This document shows positions 45,875 to 55,049 of a stretch of DNA of 64,000 bases, one piece after another. Numbering within the stretch: the first letter of the stretch is position 1; every line of letters starts with the position of its first letter. The notes below the pieces were generated by a model. The model made no database searches and was not told the origin of the DNA. It saw nothing but the letters and a program-made list of their open reading frames with translations. The DNA is from Collinsella sp. TF05-9AC (lineage in GTDB: Bacteria; Actinomycetota; Coriobacteriia; Coriobacteriales; Coriobacteriaceae), in the NCBI RefSeq assembly GCF_003438495.1, contig NZ_QSSH01000004.1:31640-95639 (forward strand), in the 5' to 3' direction. A program made the position numbers and the translations under genes.

Positions 45875-48174
45875 GTGCGACCGAGCGCGAGCATGTGATG
45901 CCACCGCGGCCCTTGATGCCGTGGACGATGGTCCTTTGTGCCGGTTTGTGTGCGAGCTGTGGCTTGGTGCTTAACGTGGCAGCCGATGTGCTGCTGGGAG
46001 AGCGGGCAGCGCCCGTTATATTGCTTATGGCCATTCCCGTTGCGGCTGCGGCGTGCATCGTATTGGCTCGGTCCTGCATGCGTCTTGTGCGATGGAAGCG
46101 ATGGCTGTATGCCGCGGCTCTCGGCCTCGTGGCGGGGGCGGTCGTGTCCGCTGGTTGGGCGATAGGGGCGCTGCGCGCTTCGAGGGCATTGGATAATCGG
46201 GCTGCGAGCAGTCTCGAATTTTATGTGCAGGGCGATCCGTCCATCAATGACGGTTCGTACTCCTATACCTGCGATGCGTATGCGGGCGAAAAGCGCTTGG
46301 GTCAGGTACGGCTGTCGTGTGATCATGAACTCGACGCCGGTTCGCATATACGTGCTATCGGTCGAATTTCGCGGTTTGAGAATGATGCTTATGGGCGCTC
46401 ACGCGTGCTTCGGGGCGAGCTTCGAAAGGTTAAAGTCGTCCGGTTGGTATCGGTCGACGAGGGCTCTCCAGGGCCGTTGCTTCGGCTACGAAACGAGCTC
46501 CTTGCCGTTATCGCGCCCGCGACCGATTCGGCGTGCTCGCTCATTGCCGGCGTTGTCTGTGGACGCTCGTCCGAGCTGCGTGCCCAGCCGGCGGGCGATT
46601 GGTTTTCGGTAACGGGCACCGCACATCTTATCGCCGTTTCGGGCAGTCATCTTGCCATTGTGGGGTTTGTGATTGAGAGCGCCCTGCAAAAGACGCATCT
46701 CTCTCGTGGGCTGCAGCGGGGGTTGCTGGTTCTGGCCCTTGCTGCCTATTCCGTCTTTACGGGCGCCTCGCCCTCGGCCGTGCGCGCGTGCTGTATGGTG
46801 GCGGTGACGCTTGTCGCCAACGGCGCCGGACGTCGTCGGCATGGCCTCTCGGCTCTATTTTTGACCATGGCAATTTTTGTGTTGCTGCGGCCGACGGTAT
46901 TGTTCGAAATGGGTTTTCAGCTTTCGTGCGCCAGTGTTTTTGCCATCCTTTGTTTTTGCCCCTACGCCACCTACGCCTTGGGCGAGCTGGGTGTGCCATC
47001 GGGCGTCGCCAGTATTTTGTCTGTCACGCTGTGCTCGCAGCTGGCGACACTTCCCGTTACGATTCCCGCATTTGAGACGTTTTCGCTCATTGCCCCGCTC
47101 GCAAATGCCGTGATCGGTCCGGTGATAAGCGTGCTGCTCGCTATATCGATTGTGCTGGTGCCCTGCTCGCTTGTGCCGCTGTTGCGTCACGGGGCGCTCG
47201 TGGTGCCCATGATTGTCGCTCGCTGCGCCCTGTTCTTTGAGCAGCTCTTTGCTGCCGTTCCGGGCGCATCCGTAAGCGTGCCGCCCGGTACACCCTTGGT
47301 ATACGTGGTGCCGTTTGCGCTGGCCGTCCTCTTGGTCTGGTGGCCACGCCCCTGTGCACGGCCCATGGCAGTGGGGCTGTTGTGTTTGATGCTTGCAGCG
47401 GGTGTTCCGTATGTCTATTGGGATCGATGCGCACCGCCTTCGGTAACGGTCCTCGATGTTGGCCAGGCCGATGCGATTCTGGTTCGTCAGGGTGGCACCG
47501 TAGCGCTCGTCGACTGTGGGCTCGATGAGCGCGTGGTGTCGGCGTTGGTTCGCAACAATGTCCACCATATCGACGCCGTCTTCGTGACGCATTGGGACGA
47601 AGACCATTGGGGTGGTCTTCCCGATGTGCTCGATCAGTTTTCGGTTGGAACCATTGCGGTCGCGGCCGATGCGCTAGAAGGCGCGCCTGCTGAGGTTCTG
47701 AATCGCCCCGGCGTTACGTATCGGCAGGTGGCCCGCGGAGACACGGTCGATATCGGCGCATTTCGGGCTCGTGTGATGTGGCCGTTTGACACGGTGGATG
47801 GCGAGGGCAATGAGGACTCGCTTGTCTTGCTGCTCTCCTATGCTCAGGAAGGCAAGAGCCTGCGCGTGCTCCTCACCGGTGATGCCGAGCTCGATCAGGA
47901 GCGCGAGTTTGTGCAGGCGGTGGGCGATATCGATGTGCTCAAGCTGGGGCATCACGGCTCAAAAGTTTCCGTCGACACTGACCTACTGGAAACGCTTAAG
48001 CCCGAGCTCTCTATCGCGAGTGCGGGCGAGGGCAACCGCTACGGTCATCCATCCGATGCCTGCATCGATGCCGTTCGCGATGCGGGTGGCGCGTTCGCAT
48101 GCACCATCGAACAGGGAGATATCACTGTCTCGCCGACTGCAACCGGTTTTGCCATGCGATGTCAGCGACCTTGA
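45871..48174 (+). CDS. comEC: Competence protein ComEC (DNA uptake channel)
   Basis: Polytopic protein that forms the channel for single-stranded DNA entry. An N-terminal DUF4131 region (about 1-180, including two to three membrane helices) is followed by the multi-helix competence domain (about 200-500; GTAHLIAVSGSHLAIVG). A C-terminal metallo-beta-lactamase domain carries THWDEDHWGG and KLGHHGSKVS. The length is 767 residues and all three parts are present. ATG at 45871 overlaps the comEA stop (ATGA). Confidence 0.95.
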   Translation: MSATEREHVMPPRPLMPWTMVLCAGLCASCGLVLNVAADVLLGERAAPVILLMAIPVAAAACIVLARSCMRLVRWKRWLYAAALGLVAGAVVSAGWAIGALRASRALDNRAASSLEFYVQGDPSINDGSYSYTCDAYAGEKRLGQVRLSCDHELDAGSHIRAIGRISRFENDAYGRSRVLRGELRKVKVVRLVSVDEGSPGPLLRLRNELLAVIAPATDSACSLIAGVVCGRSSELRAQPAGDWFSVTGTAHLIAVSGSHLAIVGFVIESALQKTHLSRGLQRGLLVLALAAYSVFTGASPSAVRACCMVAVTLVANGAGRRRHGLSALFLTMAIFVLLRPTVLFEMGFQLSCASVFAILCFCPYATYALGELGVPSGVASILSVTLCSQLATLPVTIPAFETFSLIAPLANAVIGPVISVLLAISIVLVPCSLVPLLRHGALVVPMIVARCALFFEQLFAAVPGASVSVPPGTPLVYVVPFALAVLLVWWPRPCARPMAVGLLCLMLAAGVPYVYWDRCAPPSVTVLDVGQADAILVRQGGTVALVDCGLDERVVSALVRNNVHHIDAVFVTHWDEDHWGGLPDVLDQFSVGTIAVAADALEGAPAEVLNRPGVTYRQVARGDTVDIGAFRARVMWPFDTVDGEGNEDSLVLLLSYAQEGKSLRVLLTGDAELDQEREFVQAVGDIDVLKLGHHGSKVSVDTDLLETLKPELSIASAGEGNRYGHPSDACIDAVRDAGGAFACTIEQGDITVSPTATGFAMRCQRP

Positions 48175-48183
48175 TGCTGCCGT

Positions 48184-48213
48184 TGGCGTGGGACCAACCC
48201 GTGGGATAGAATG
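48184..48213 (+). promoter_or_regulatory. Probable promoter of holA
   Basis: TTGGCG and TAGAAT are separated by 18 bp, 40 nt before holA. This would let the essential replication gene be expressed independently of the competence genes upstream. Confidence 0.6.
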
Positions 48214-48252
48214 ACACGGTACGAGCACGAGAGCCTGCGGGAGGGGAGCGCG

Positions 48253-49215
48253 ATGTCCGAAACCGGTCTTTTGCCGGCGTATCTGATCGTCGGTACCGAC
48301 GGAGTCAAACGCGACCACGCCGTCTCGCGTATGAAGGCTCGTCTGGAAAAGACGGGCATGGTCGAGTTCAACCTCGACGAGCGCGATATGACCAAAGACC
48401 CCGATATCGAGTCGATTATCGGGTCGCTTAACACCTTTCCCATGGGAAGCGAGTTTCGCCTGGTAATCCTTGACGGCTGCTCAAAACTCGTCAAAGCGAT
48501 CTCCGAGCCGCTTGTCGAGTATCTGGCGAGTCCCAGCCCCACGACGGTTTGCCTCATCATCGCCGATTCGCTTGCCAAGAACACGCGCCTGTACAAGGCA
48601 ATCGCCAAGATTGACAAGAAGGCCGTGATCGACTGTTCGGGCACCAAGCGCTGGGAGCTCCCGCGCCGCGTGCAGCAGATGGCGACGCAGCACGGAAAGT
48701 CCATCTCGACGGCGGCCGCCGAGGAGCTCGTTTCGCGCTCGGGTGAGAACACTCGCATGCTCGATAACGACTTGGCCAAGCTTGCCCAGATGGTCGAGGC
48801 GCCGCAAATTGAGCTTGCCGATGTGGAACGCTGGATCGTGCGCACGGCCGAAGTCCAGCCCTGGGATTTTCTCAACGCGGTCTCGGCTCGTGATATGCGC
48901 CGCTCGCTTGAGCTCTTTGGGCTGTTACCCACCAAGAGCTATGTGTGGACCTACACGCTGCTGTGCGGACGCATTCGCGAGCTTATCGTCGCCAAGGCAC
49001 TCGATGCGCGTGGACAGGGCCGCGAGCTTGCCGCGACGCTCAAGCTCCAGTCTTGGCAGGTCAAGAATCACCTGACCTGGGCGCGTCGTTTTTCGATGAC
49101 CGAGCTCGTTGCCGCGCTCGAGGGCGCGGTCGATGTGGAGCTCGCATTGAAGGGTTCGGCTGATTCCCAGACCGCGCTTTTGCTCTGGATTACGAACATC
49201 TTGAGAAAATCGTGA
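48253..49215 (+). CDS. holA: DNA polymerase III delta subunit
   Basis: Clamp-loader subunit that opens the beta clamp. Recognisable parts are PAYLIVGTDGVKRDHAV, FRLVILDGCSKL, the SGENTRMLDNDLAKLAQ segment and the C-terminal helical collar. The length of 320 residues is normal. ATG at 48253 follows GGGAGGGGAGC; the longer frame to 48211 includes the -10 sequence. Its place after comEC is common in bacteria. Confidence 0.93.
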   Translation: MSETGLLPAYLIVGTDGVKRDHAVSRMKARLEKTGMVEFNLDERDMTKDPDIESIIGSLNTFPMGSEFRLVILDGCSKLVKAISEPLVEYLASPSPTTVCLIIADSLAKNTRLYKAIAKIDKKAVIDCSGTKRWELPRRVQQMATQHGKSISTAAAEELVSRSGENTRMLDNDLAKLAQMVEAPQIELADVERWIVRTAEVQPWDFLNAVSARDMRRSLELFGLLPTKSYVWTYTLLCGRIRELIVAKALDARGQGRELAATLKLQSWQVKNHLTWARRFSMTELVAALEGAVDVELALKGSADSQTALLLWITNILRKS

Positions 49216-49264
49216 TGATACCTGCCTATTTGACAAATTCGTTCTATCCCTTTGAGGGGGAGCG

Positions 49265-49273
49265 TGCTATAGT
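49265..49273 (+). promoter_or_regulatory. Extended -10 promoter of rpsT
   Basis: TGCTATAGT, identical to the element before rpmB. A perfect TTGACA lies at 49230 but is 32 bp upstream, too far to pair with it. The 75-nt leader can fold CTTGCA...TGCAAG with an inner GACCTC/GAGGTG pairing, possibly for S20 feedback. Confidence 0.6.
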
Positions 49274-49348
49274 AGGCGCTTGCATGACCTCACCGTGTCT
49301 CAGAGGTGTCATACATTTTTTGCAAGGAACTCGAAAGGAACTCCAGAA

Positions 49349-49615
49349 GTGGCAAACATCAAGTCTCAGAAGAAGCGTATCCGCACCAATGAGGCAGCTC
49401 GCATGCGTAACAAGGCTGTCAAGTCCGAGCTCAAGACGCTGACCAAGCACGTCCAGTCCGCCGTCGCCGAGGGCGACGCCGAGAAGGCCCAGGCTGCCCT
49501 CAAGACCGTCACCAAGCGTCTCGACATGGCTGCCGCCAAGCATGTTATCCACAAGAACCAGGCTTCCAACCGCAAGTCCGGTCTTGCCAAGCTCGTGAAC
49601 AGCATCAACGCCTAA
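49349..49615 (+). CDS. rpsT: 30S ribosomal protein S20
   Basis: Helical protein that binds the 5' domain and helix 44 of 16S rRNA. It begins [20 protein letters not shown] and ends [17 protein letters not shown]. The start is GTG at 49349 preceded by AAAGGAACTCCAGAA; the upstream ATG frame is not needed. The length of 88 residues is typical. It is monocistronic, between holA and lepA. Confidence 0.97.
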   Translation: MANIKSQKKRIRTNEAARMRNKAVKSELKTLTKHVQSAVAEGDAEKAQAALKTVTKRLDMAAAKHVIHKNQASNRKSGLAKLVNSINA

Positions 49616-49650
49616 GTTGTAAATTTCACACCACACAGATTACGCGCATA

Positions 49651-49686
49651 AATGGAGCCTGTTTTATGGAACAGGCTCCATTTTTT
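49651..49686 (+). terminator. Terminator of rpsT
   Basis: A perfect 13-bp stem AATGGAGCCTGTT / AACAGGCTCCATT with a 6-nt loop is followed by a TTTTTT run. Confidence 0.96.
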
Positions 49687-49698
49687 GTACCGCTCGGG

Positions 49699-49704
49699 TA
49701 AGAT
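49699..49704 (+). promoter_or_regulatory. Possible -10 box of lepA (leaderless transcript)
   Basis: TAAGAT ends 7 nt before the lepA ATG, placing the transcription start at or next to the A of ATG. No ribosome-binding site lies between. The preceding bases CCGCTCGGGTA (49690-49700) recur exactly at the probable promoter of the first dnaJ gene (53808-53818). Confidence 0.4.
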
Positions 49705-49711
49705 AGTCCGC

Positions 49712-51523
49712 ATGGATACTTCAATTGACATTTCCCACATCCGCAACTTCTCGATCGTTGCGCACATTGACCATGGCAAGTCCACGATTAGTGACCGCAT
49801 CCTCGAGCTCACCCATACCGTCGACGAGCGCGACATGGAGTCGCAGCTGCTCGATACCATGGATATTGAGCGCGAGCGCGGCATCACGATCAAGTCCAAT
49901 GCCGTTCGCGTCTCCTATGACGCCGACGATGGCGAGACGTATCAGTTCAACCTGATCGATACGCCGGGCCACGTGGACTTTACCTATGAGGTCTCGCGTT
50001 CGCTTGCCGCCTGCGAGGGTGCGGTGCTTGTCGTCGACGCCACGCAGGGCGTCGAGGCGCAGACCGTCTCCAACGCGACGCTCGCCATGAACGCCAACTT
50101 GGATATCGTGCCCGCCATCAATAAGATCGACCTGCCGTCGGCACACCCCGACGAGGTCAAGACCGAGATCGAGGACGACCTGGCGATCCCTGCCGACGAT
50201 GCCGTATGCGTATCGGGCAAGACCGGCGAGGGCATCCACGATCTGCTGGAGTCCATCGTCTTTTTGATCTCTCCGCCCAAGGGCGATGCAAACGCGCCGC
50301 TCAAGGCGCTCATCCTGGACTCGTATTTTGATGAGTACCGCGGCGTCGTTGCCACGGTCCGCGTGTTTGACGGCTCCATCAAAAAGGGCGATACCCTCCT
50401 TATGATGCAGGCAAAGGGTGACTTTTTGGTCGATGGCGTGGGCGTCAAGCGTCCCGCCGAGACACCGGTCGACGCACTGACGGTCGGCGAGGTGGGCTAC
50501 GTGGTCACGGGCCTGAAGGACCCCGAGGCCGTGCGCGTGGGCGATACCCTTACGTGGGCGTCGAATCCCTGCCCCGAGCCGCTTCCCGGCTACCGTGAGG
50601 CCAAGCCCATGGTCTACACGGGCCTGTTCCCGATCGACAACAAGGATTACGAGAACCTGCGCGACGCTCTCGATAAGCTGCATGTCAACGACCCGTCGTT
50701 GGTGTGGGAGCCCGAGACTTCGGTGGCGCTCGGCTTTGGTTTCCGCGTTGGCTTCTTGGGCCTGCTGCATATGGAGGTCGTCAAGGAGCGCCTGGAGCGC
50801 GAGTTCAACCTGGACCTGATTGCCACGAGCCCTTCGGTGGACTATCACGTCTACAAGACCGACGGCGAGATGATTGATGTTCGCAGCCCGCAGGATCTGC
50901 CCGAGGCTACGCGCATCGAGCGCATCGAGGAGCCCTACCTCAAGGCCAAGATTATCTGTCCGCCCGAGTATACGGGTGCCGTCATGCAGCTCGCTATCGA
51001 GCATCGCGGCATTACAACCGACATGATCCATCTCACGAGCAAATCGGTCGAGATGCGTTTCGACATGCCGCTTGCCGAGCTCATTCTGGACTTTTTTGAC
51101 CAGCTCAAGAGCCGCACCAAGGGTTACGCCTCGCTCGACTACGAGTTCAACGAATATCGCCCCTCCGAGCTCGTCAAGCTCGACATCTTGCTTTCGGGCG
51201 ACGAGGTGGACGCGCTGTCGTTTATCGTGCACAAGGATAAGGCTTATGGCCTGGCCCGCGGTCTGTGCGACAAGCTCAAGGAAATCATTCCGCGCCAGCT
51301 GTTCGAGGTGCCTATCCAGGGCGCCATCGGCAACAAGATCATTGCCCGCTCTACCGTCAAAGCGCGCCGCAAGGACGTGCTGGCCAAGTGTTATGGCGGC
51401 GATATCTCGCGAAAGCGCAAGCTGCTCGAGAAGCAGAAAGAGGGCAAAAAGCGCATGAAGGCCATCGGCTCGGTCGAGGTTCCGCAGGAGGCCTTTATGG
51501 CGATTCTCAAGGTGGACGAGTAG
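49712..51523 (+). CDS. lepA: Elongation factor 4 (LepA)
   Basis: Ribosomal GTPase linked to back-translocation and to initiation efficiency. G motifs [17 protein letters not shown] and NKIDLPSA are followed by EF-G-like domains and the LepA-specific C-terminal domain ([28 protein letters not shown]). ATG at 49712 gives 603 residues, the usual size; the in-frame extension to 49652 runs through the rpsT terminator. Confidence 0.97.
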   Translation: MDTSIDISHIRNFSIVAHIDHGKSTISDRILELTHTVDERDMESQLLDTMDIERERGITIKSNAVRVSYDADDGETYQFNLIDTPGHVDFTYEVSRSLAACEGAVLVVDATQGVEAQTVSNATLAMNANLDIVPAINKIDLPSAHPDEVKTEIEDDLAIPADDAVCVSGKTGEGIHDLLESIVFLISPPKGDANAPLKALILDSYFDEYRGVVATVRVFDGSIKKGDTLLMMQAKGDFLVDGVGVKRPAETPVDALTVGEVGYVVTGLKDPEAVRVGDTLTWASNPCPEPLPGYREAKPMVYTGLFPIDNKDYENLRDALDKLHVNDPSLVWEPETSVALGFGFRVGFLGLLHMEVVKERLEREFNLDLIATSPSVDYHVYKTDGEMIDVRSPQDLPEATRIERIEEPYLKAKIICPPEYTGAVMQLAIEHRGITTDMIHLTSKSVEMRFDMPLAELILDFFDQLKSRTKGYASLDYEFNEYRPSELVKLDILLSGDEVDALSFIVHKDKAYGLARGLCDKLKEIIPRQLFEVPIQGAIGNKIIARSTVKARRKDVLAKCYGGDISRKRKLLEKQKEGKKRMKAIGSVEVPQEAFMAILKVDE

Positions 51524-51527
51524 GTCC

Positions 51528-52571
51528 ATGGCACTTTCTGAATACAGCAAGCGGTTGCTTGGAGCCTATGCCGAGCAGCCGTTCCTTATGGCTCCCATGG
51601 CGGGCGTGACCGATCCCGCCTATCGCATCATGTGCCGCCGTCGCGGTGCCCATCTTGCCTATAGCGAGATGGTGAGCGTGGCGGGCCTTGCCTATGCCAG
51701 CAATAAGACGTGGCGCCTGGTACTGCCGGCCGATGAGGAGCAGCAGATCTGCGTGCAGCTCTTTGGCTCCAAGCCCGATCAGTTTGCGAGCGCTGTTGCT
51801 GCCGTCGAGGAGCGTGTGGGCGATCGCCTGTCGCTGATCGATATCAACATGGCCTGCCCGGCTCGCAAGGTCGTCACCAAGGGCGAGGGCTCGGCGCTTA
51901 TGCGCACTCCCGATCTGGCCGAGCAGATCGTCGAGGCGGCGGTGGGCGCGGCGCATGTGCCCGTGACCGTAAAAATCCGTAAGGGCTTTTACGCCGAAGA
52001 CCGCAACGCCGCGACGTTTGCCCAGATGCTTGAGGGAGCAGGGGCCGCCGCGGTGGCGGTACATGGTCGCTGCGCCACGCAGCTCTATACGGGCCAGGCC
52101 GATTGGTCGGTCGTCGATGAGGTGGCCGACGCCGTCGAGATTCCCGTTATCGGTTCGGGCGATGTGTTCTCGGCAGAGGACGCTGCTGAGCATCTGCAAA
52201 GCTCGGGTGCCAGCGCGGTGTTTATCGCGCGCGGCATCTACGGCAATCCATGGGTGTTCGGCGATGCCCGAGCCCTTGCACTCGATGGCACGCCGGTTCC
52301 TTCTCGCTCCTCGGTTGAGCGCCTGGATGCCCTGCGCGAGCACCTGACGCTCACGCACGAGCTGTTGCCGCTCATGTCGCGTGCCCGCACGTACGCAAGC
52401 TGGTATCTAAAGGGCATGCCCCATGCTGCCGCCTGGCGCGCTCAGGTGGTGCGTTGCTCCACATATGAGGAGTTCATGGCACTGGTCGATGATATCGAGC
52501 ACGATGTGGTGGCCTGTGAGGCCGCACTTGCCGCCGGCGAGTCGGTGCCCGCTCATCCGTTGGGGGCCTAA
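51528..52571 (+). CDS. dusB: tRNA-dihydrouridine synthase (DusB-like)
   Basis: FMN enzyme that reduces specific uridines in tRNA. LMAPMAGVTDPAYR, the catalytic cysteine in NMACPARKVV, VTVKIRKG and the C-terminal helical domain are typical. The length is 347 residues. It lies 4 bp after lepA and 2 bp before hemW. The exact target position is not evident from sequence. Confidence 0.93.
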   Translation: MALSEYSKRLLGAYAEQPFLMAPMAGVTDPAYRIMCRRRGAHLAYSEMVSVAGLAYASNKTWRLVLPADEEQQICVQLFGSKPDQFASAVAAVEERVGDRLSLIDINMACPARKVVTKGEGSALMRTPDLAEQIVEAAVGAAHVPVTVKIRKGFYAEDRNAATFAQMLEGAGAAAVAVHGRCATQLYTGQADWSVVDEVADAVEIPVIGSGDVFSAEDAAEHLQSSGASAVFIARGIYGNPWVFGDARALALDGTPVPSRSSVERLDALREHLTLTHELLPLMSRARTYASWYLKGMPHAAAWRAQVVRCSTYEEFMALVDDIEHDVVACEAALAAGESVPAHPLGA

Positions 52572-52573
52572 CG

Positions 52574-53806
52574 GTGGCCGTTACCGCGCTGTACGTGCAT
52601 GTGCCGTTTTGCGCCCAAAAATGCCGGTACTGTGACTTTGACTCACGCAGTTTTGCTCCGTGCAACATGAGCGTTGCGCTCGATACCTATTTTGAGCAGT
52701 TGTATGCGCGCCTCGATGCTTTTGGCGACGCAGGCGCGCTTGCACAGATCCGCACCGTCTATGTTGGCGGCGGCACGCCGTCGCTGGCGGGGGAGCGTTT
52801 GGTAGAATTTGCCCGGCGTATCTCTGCGTGGTGCAAGCCTGTTGAGTTTACCTGCGAGGCCAATCCCGAATCGCTGACCGCAGAGCTTGCCACTGCGCTT
52901 GCCGGGGTGGGTGTCACGCGCGTCTCTCTGGGCGTGCAAACGCTCGATAACGCCGAACTTACCGCCATCGGCCGCATTCACGATGCCGATCGGGCGCTCG
53001 CTGCCATCACGACGGTCAAGGACGCTGGGCTTGTCGTGTCGTGCGACCTGATGTGCGGCCTTCCCGGGCAGACCGACCTAAGCTGGCAGCGCACACTCGA
53101 TGGCGTGTTGGCGGCGGCGCCGCATCATGTGTCGGTGTACCCGCTCACGCTCGAGGAGGGCACGCCGCTCTATCGCATGGCGTGTCGCGACGAGTCGCTC
53201 GAGCCCGACGAGGATTTTCAGGCTGCATGCATGGATGCGGCGCGTGAGCGCCTGAGTGCGGCCGGCTATCACCCGTATGAGGTGGCAAGCTACGCGCTCG
53301 ACGGCCATGAGTGCGCCCACAACATTGCCTATTGGACCGGACAGGGCTATCTGGGTTTGGGCCGCTCTGCCGCCGGTATGCTCGATGCCGGGGACTTCGA
53401 TCGCTTGGCCGGGCTGTTTCCTGACGTACCCGCTCGCGGCGAAGCGTATCGCGTGCGTCTGGTGCAACGCGACGACACCGCGACGACGTTTGATGCCGAG
53501 TATCTGTCGCAGCGCGAGGCGGCGGCCGAGGATTTGATGCTCGCCTGCCGCATGACGCGTGGCATTGGGCCCGATCTGTTGGTGCGCTCGGCAAGCGTGA
53601 TCGCTGCAGACGAGCTGGCGGCGGCCTGTGACCGTGCGCTCGAGTTAGGCCTTGCCACCTGGGTGCCCGATCATGTTGAAGGGCTTTCGGGGCGCGTCGC
53701 CTCGAAAGACGTTATCGCGGGTCGCGCCCGCGCCCGCTTGGCGCCCACCCACTTGGGCTGGCTCGATGGAAATGTGCTGTTCGAGCTGTTTTGGGGTCTA
53801 GCCTAG
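52574..53806 (+). CDS. hemW: Radical SAM protein HemW (heme chaperone-like)
   Basis: Related to oxygen-independent coproporphyrinogen oxidase but, in characterised members, a heme-binding chaperone. The radical SAM cysteines are Cys13, Cys17 and Cys20 in FCAQKCRYCDF. YVGGGTPSLAG and RVSLGVQTLDN follow. The length of 410 residues and lack of an N-terminal HemN extension favour HemW over HemN. GTG start. lepA-hemW adjacency is common, here with dusB between. Confidence 0.92.
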   Translation: MAVTALYVHVPFCAQKCRYCDFDSRSFAPCNMSVALDTYFEQLYARLDAFGDAGALAQIRTVYVGGGTPSLAGERLVEFARRISAWCKPVEFTCEANPESLTAELATALAGVGVTRVSLGVQTLDNAELTAIGRIHDADRALAAITTVKDAGLVVSCDLMCGLPGQTDLSWQRTLDGVLAAAPHHVSVYPLTLEEGTPLYRMACRDESLEPDEDFQAACMDAARERLSAAGYHPYEVASYALDGHECAHNIAYWTGQGYLGLGRSAAGMLDAGDFDRLAGLFPDVPARGEAYRVRLVQRDDTATTFDAEYLSQREAAAEDLMLACRMTRGIGPDLLVRSASVIAADELAAACDRALELGLATWVPDHVEGLSGRVASKDVIAGRARARLAPTHLGWLDGNVLFELFWGLA

Positions 53807-53816
53807 GCCGCTCGGG

Positions 53817-53822
53817 TAGAAT
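53817..53822 (+). promoter_or_regulatory. Possible -10 box of the dnaJ pair
   Basis: TAGAAT lies 42 nt before the first dnaJ gene, overlapping CCGCTCGGGTA that is also found before lepA. No CIRCE (HrcA) or HAIR (HspR) inverted repeat was seen. Confidence 0.4.
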
Positions 53823-53864
53823 TACCGCAATATATACGCTGCTGTGAGCAGGAGGTTGCCGCGC

Positions 53865-54968
53865 ATGGCGACGATGAACGAAAAAGATTACTACGAGATT
53901 TTGGGTGTCTCCAAGGACGCCACCTCGCGTGATATTCAGAAGGCCTTCCAGCAAAAGGCCCGTAAGCTCCATCCGGACGTCAACAAAGAACCGGATGCCG
54001 AGAAAAAGTTTAAAGAGGTTTCCGAGGCCTACGCCGTGCTTTCGGACGAGCAGAAGCGTGCGCGCTACGACGCCATGCGCTCGGGCAATCCCTTTGCCGG
54101 CGCTCCTACGGCTTCGCCCTATGCCGGCGGCTACGCCGGCAGCGCGGGCTACGGCAATCCCTTTGAGGGCGGCTTTCCCTTTGGTGGCGCCTGGGGTCAG
54201 CCGCGTCGCGGGCAGGCTGCCTATAATCCCGAGAACGGCGCCAACGTGGTCGTCGATATTAAGCTCGACGCCAAGGAGGCCAAGGGCGGTGCCCGCAAGA
54301 CCGTCCGCTATACGCGCTTCGATACCTGTGGTCACTGCGGCGGTTCGGGCTCTGTTTCGTCCGAGCATGCACATACCTGTCCGAGCTGCGGCGGTCGCGG
54401 CCACATCGATGTCGACCTGTCCTTTCTGTTTGGTGCCGGCACGTTCCAGTCTGTCTGCCCTGAGTGCGGTGGCTCCGGTAAGGTCGTCGCCGACCCCTGT
54501 CCCGATTGCGGCGGCAGCGGGCGAACCCGTGTGACCTCCGAGCAGACGATTGAGTTTCCCGCCGGCACGCACGATGGCGACGAGGTCCGTATTGGCGGCA
54601 TGGGTCACGCCGGCACCAACGGCGCCTCTGGCGGTGATCTGGTCGGTCGGGCCCATGTTGAGGCCGAGCGCCTGGAAGGCAAGGCCCGTACCGGTTTTTA
54701 CCTGATGGGCATCGTGGCGCCGTTTTTGGTGCTATCGGCCATCTCGGGCGTGTTCTCGGCCTTTGCCGTGATGTGCTTTATTCCGTTTGCCATGGGCCTG
54801 TTCATGGTGCTCTCGGACGGCGTGCTGCACCGCAGCCTGCTGTGGTGGAAGCGCGGCGCGATGCAGTTTGCCAACGGTTTTGCCAACGGATTTATGTTTG
54901 CGCTCGTGTCGGTTTGGTTTGCGAGCTGCTCGCAACGTGCCATGCTTTCGCCCTACGCAATGCAATAA
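53865..54968 (+). CDS. DnaJ-like co-chaperone with C-terminal membrane segments
   Basis: A Hsp40 paralogue of unusual build, 367 residues. A J domain (about 7-70, HPD at 36-38) and a G/F/Y-rich linker (73-122) are followed by part of the first substrate-binding domain, interrupted by the zinc region with four CxxCxGxG repeats (155, 172, 198, 212). Where the second substrate-binding domain should be, residues 277-357 are hydrophobic and form two or three probable membrane helices. ATG at 53865 lies 9 nt after AGGAGG. It is likely membrane-bound and able to stimulate DnaK near the membrane; that role is inferred. Confidence 0.85.
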   Translation: MATMNEKDYYEILGVSKDATSRDIQKAFQQKARKLHPDVNKEPDAEKKFKEVSEAYAVLSDEQKRARYDAMRSGNPFAGAPTASPYAGGYAGSAGYGNPFEGGFPFGGAWGQPRRGQAAYNPENGANVVVDIKLDAKEAKGGARKTVRYTRFDTCGHCGGSGSVSSEHAHTCPSCGGRGHIDVDLSFLFGAGTFQSVCPECGGSGKVVADPCPDCGGSGRTRVTSEQTIEFPAGTHDGDEVRIGGMGHAGTNGASGGDLVGRAHVEAERLEGKARTGFYLMGIVAPFLVLSAISGVFSAFAVMCFIPFAMGLFMVLSDGVLHRSLLWWKRGAMQFANGFANGFMFALVSVWFASCSQRAMLSPYAMQ

Positions 54969-55049
54969 CATCAAACCCTCTGTTTGCGGCCGGCCCAGCT
55001 TGGGTATAGGACGCACTGTGACAATAATGAAAGTCGGAAGGATTCGGTC

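Noticed and set aside
49230..49235. Perfect TTGACA paired with TATAGT for rpsT
   Set aside because: The spacing is 32 bp, far beyond the usual 16-18 bp; the extended -10 is the better explanation.
49721..51550. 609-codon open frame on the minus strand
   Set aside because: Antisense shadow of lepA with no recognisable motif.
53807..53864. CIRCE or HAIR heat-shock operator before the dnaJ genes
   Set aside because: Neither TTAGCACTC-N9-GAGTGCTAA nor CTTGAGT-N7-ACTCAAG is present.
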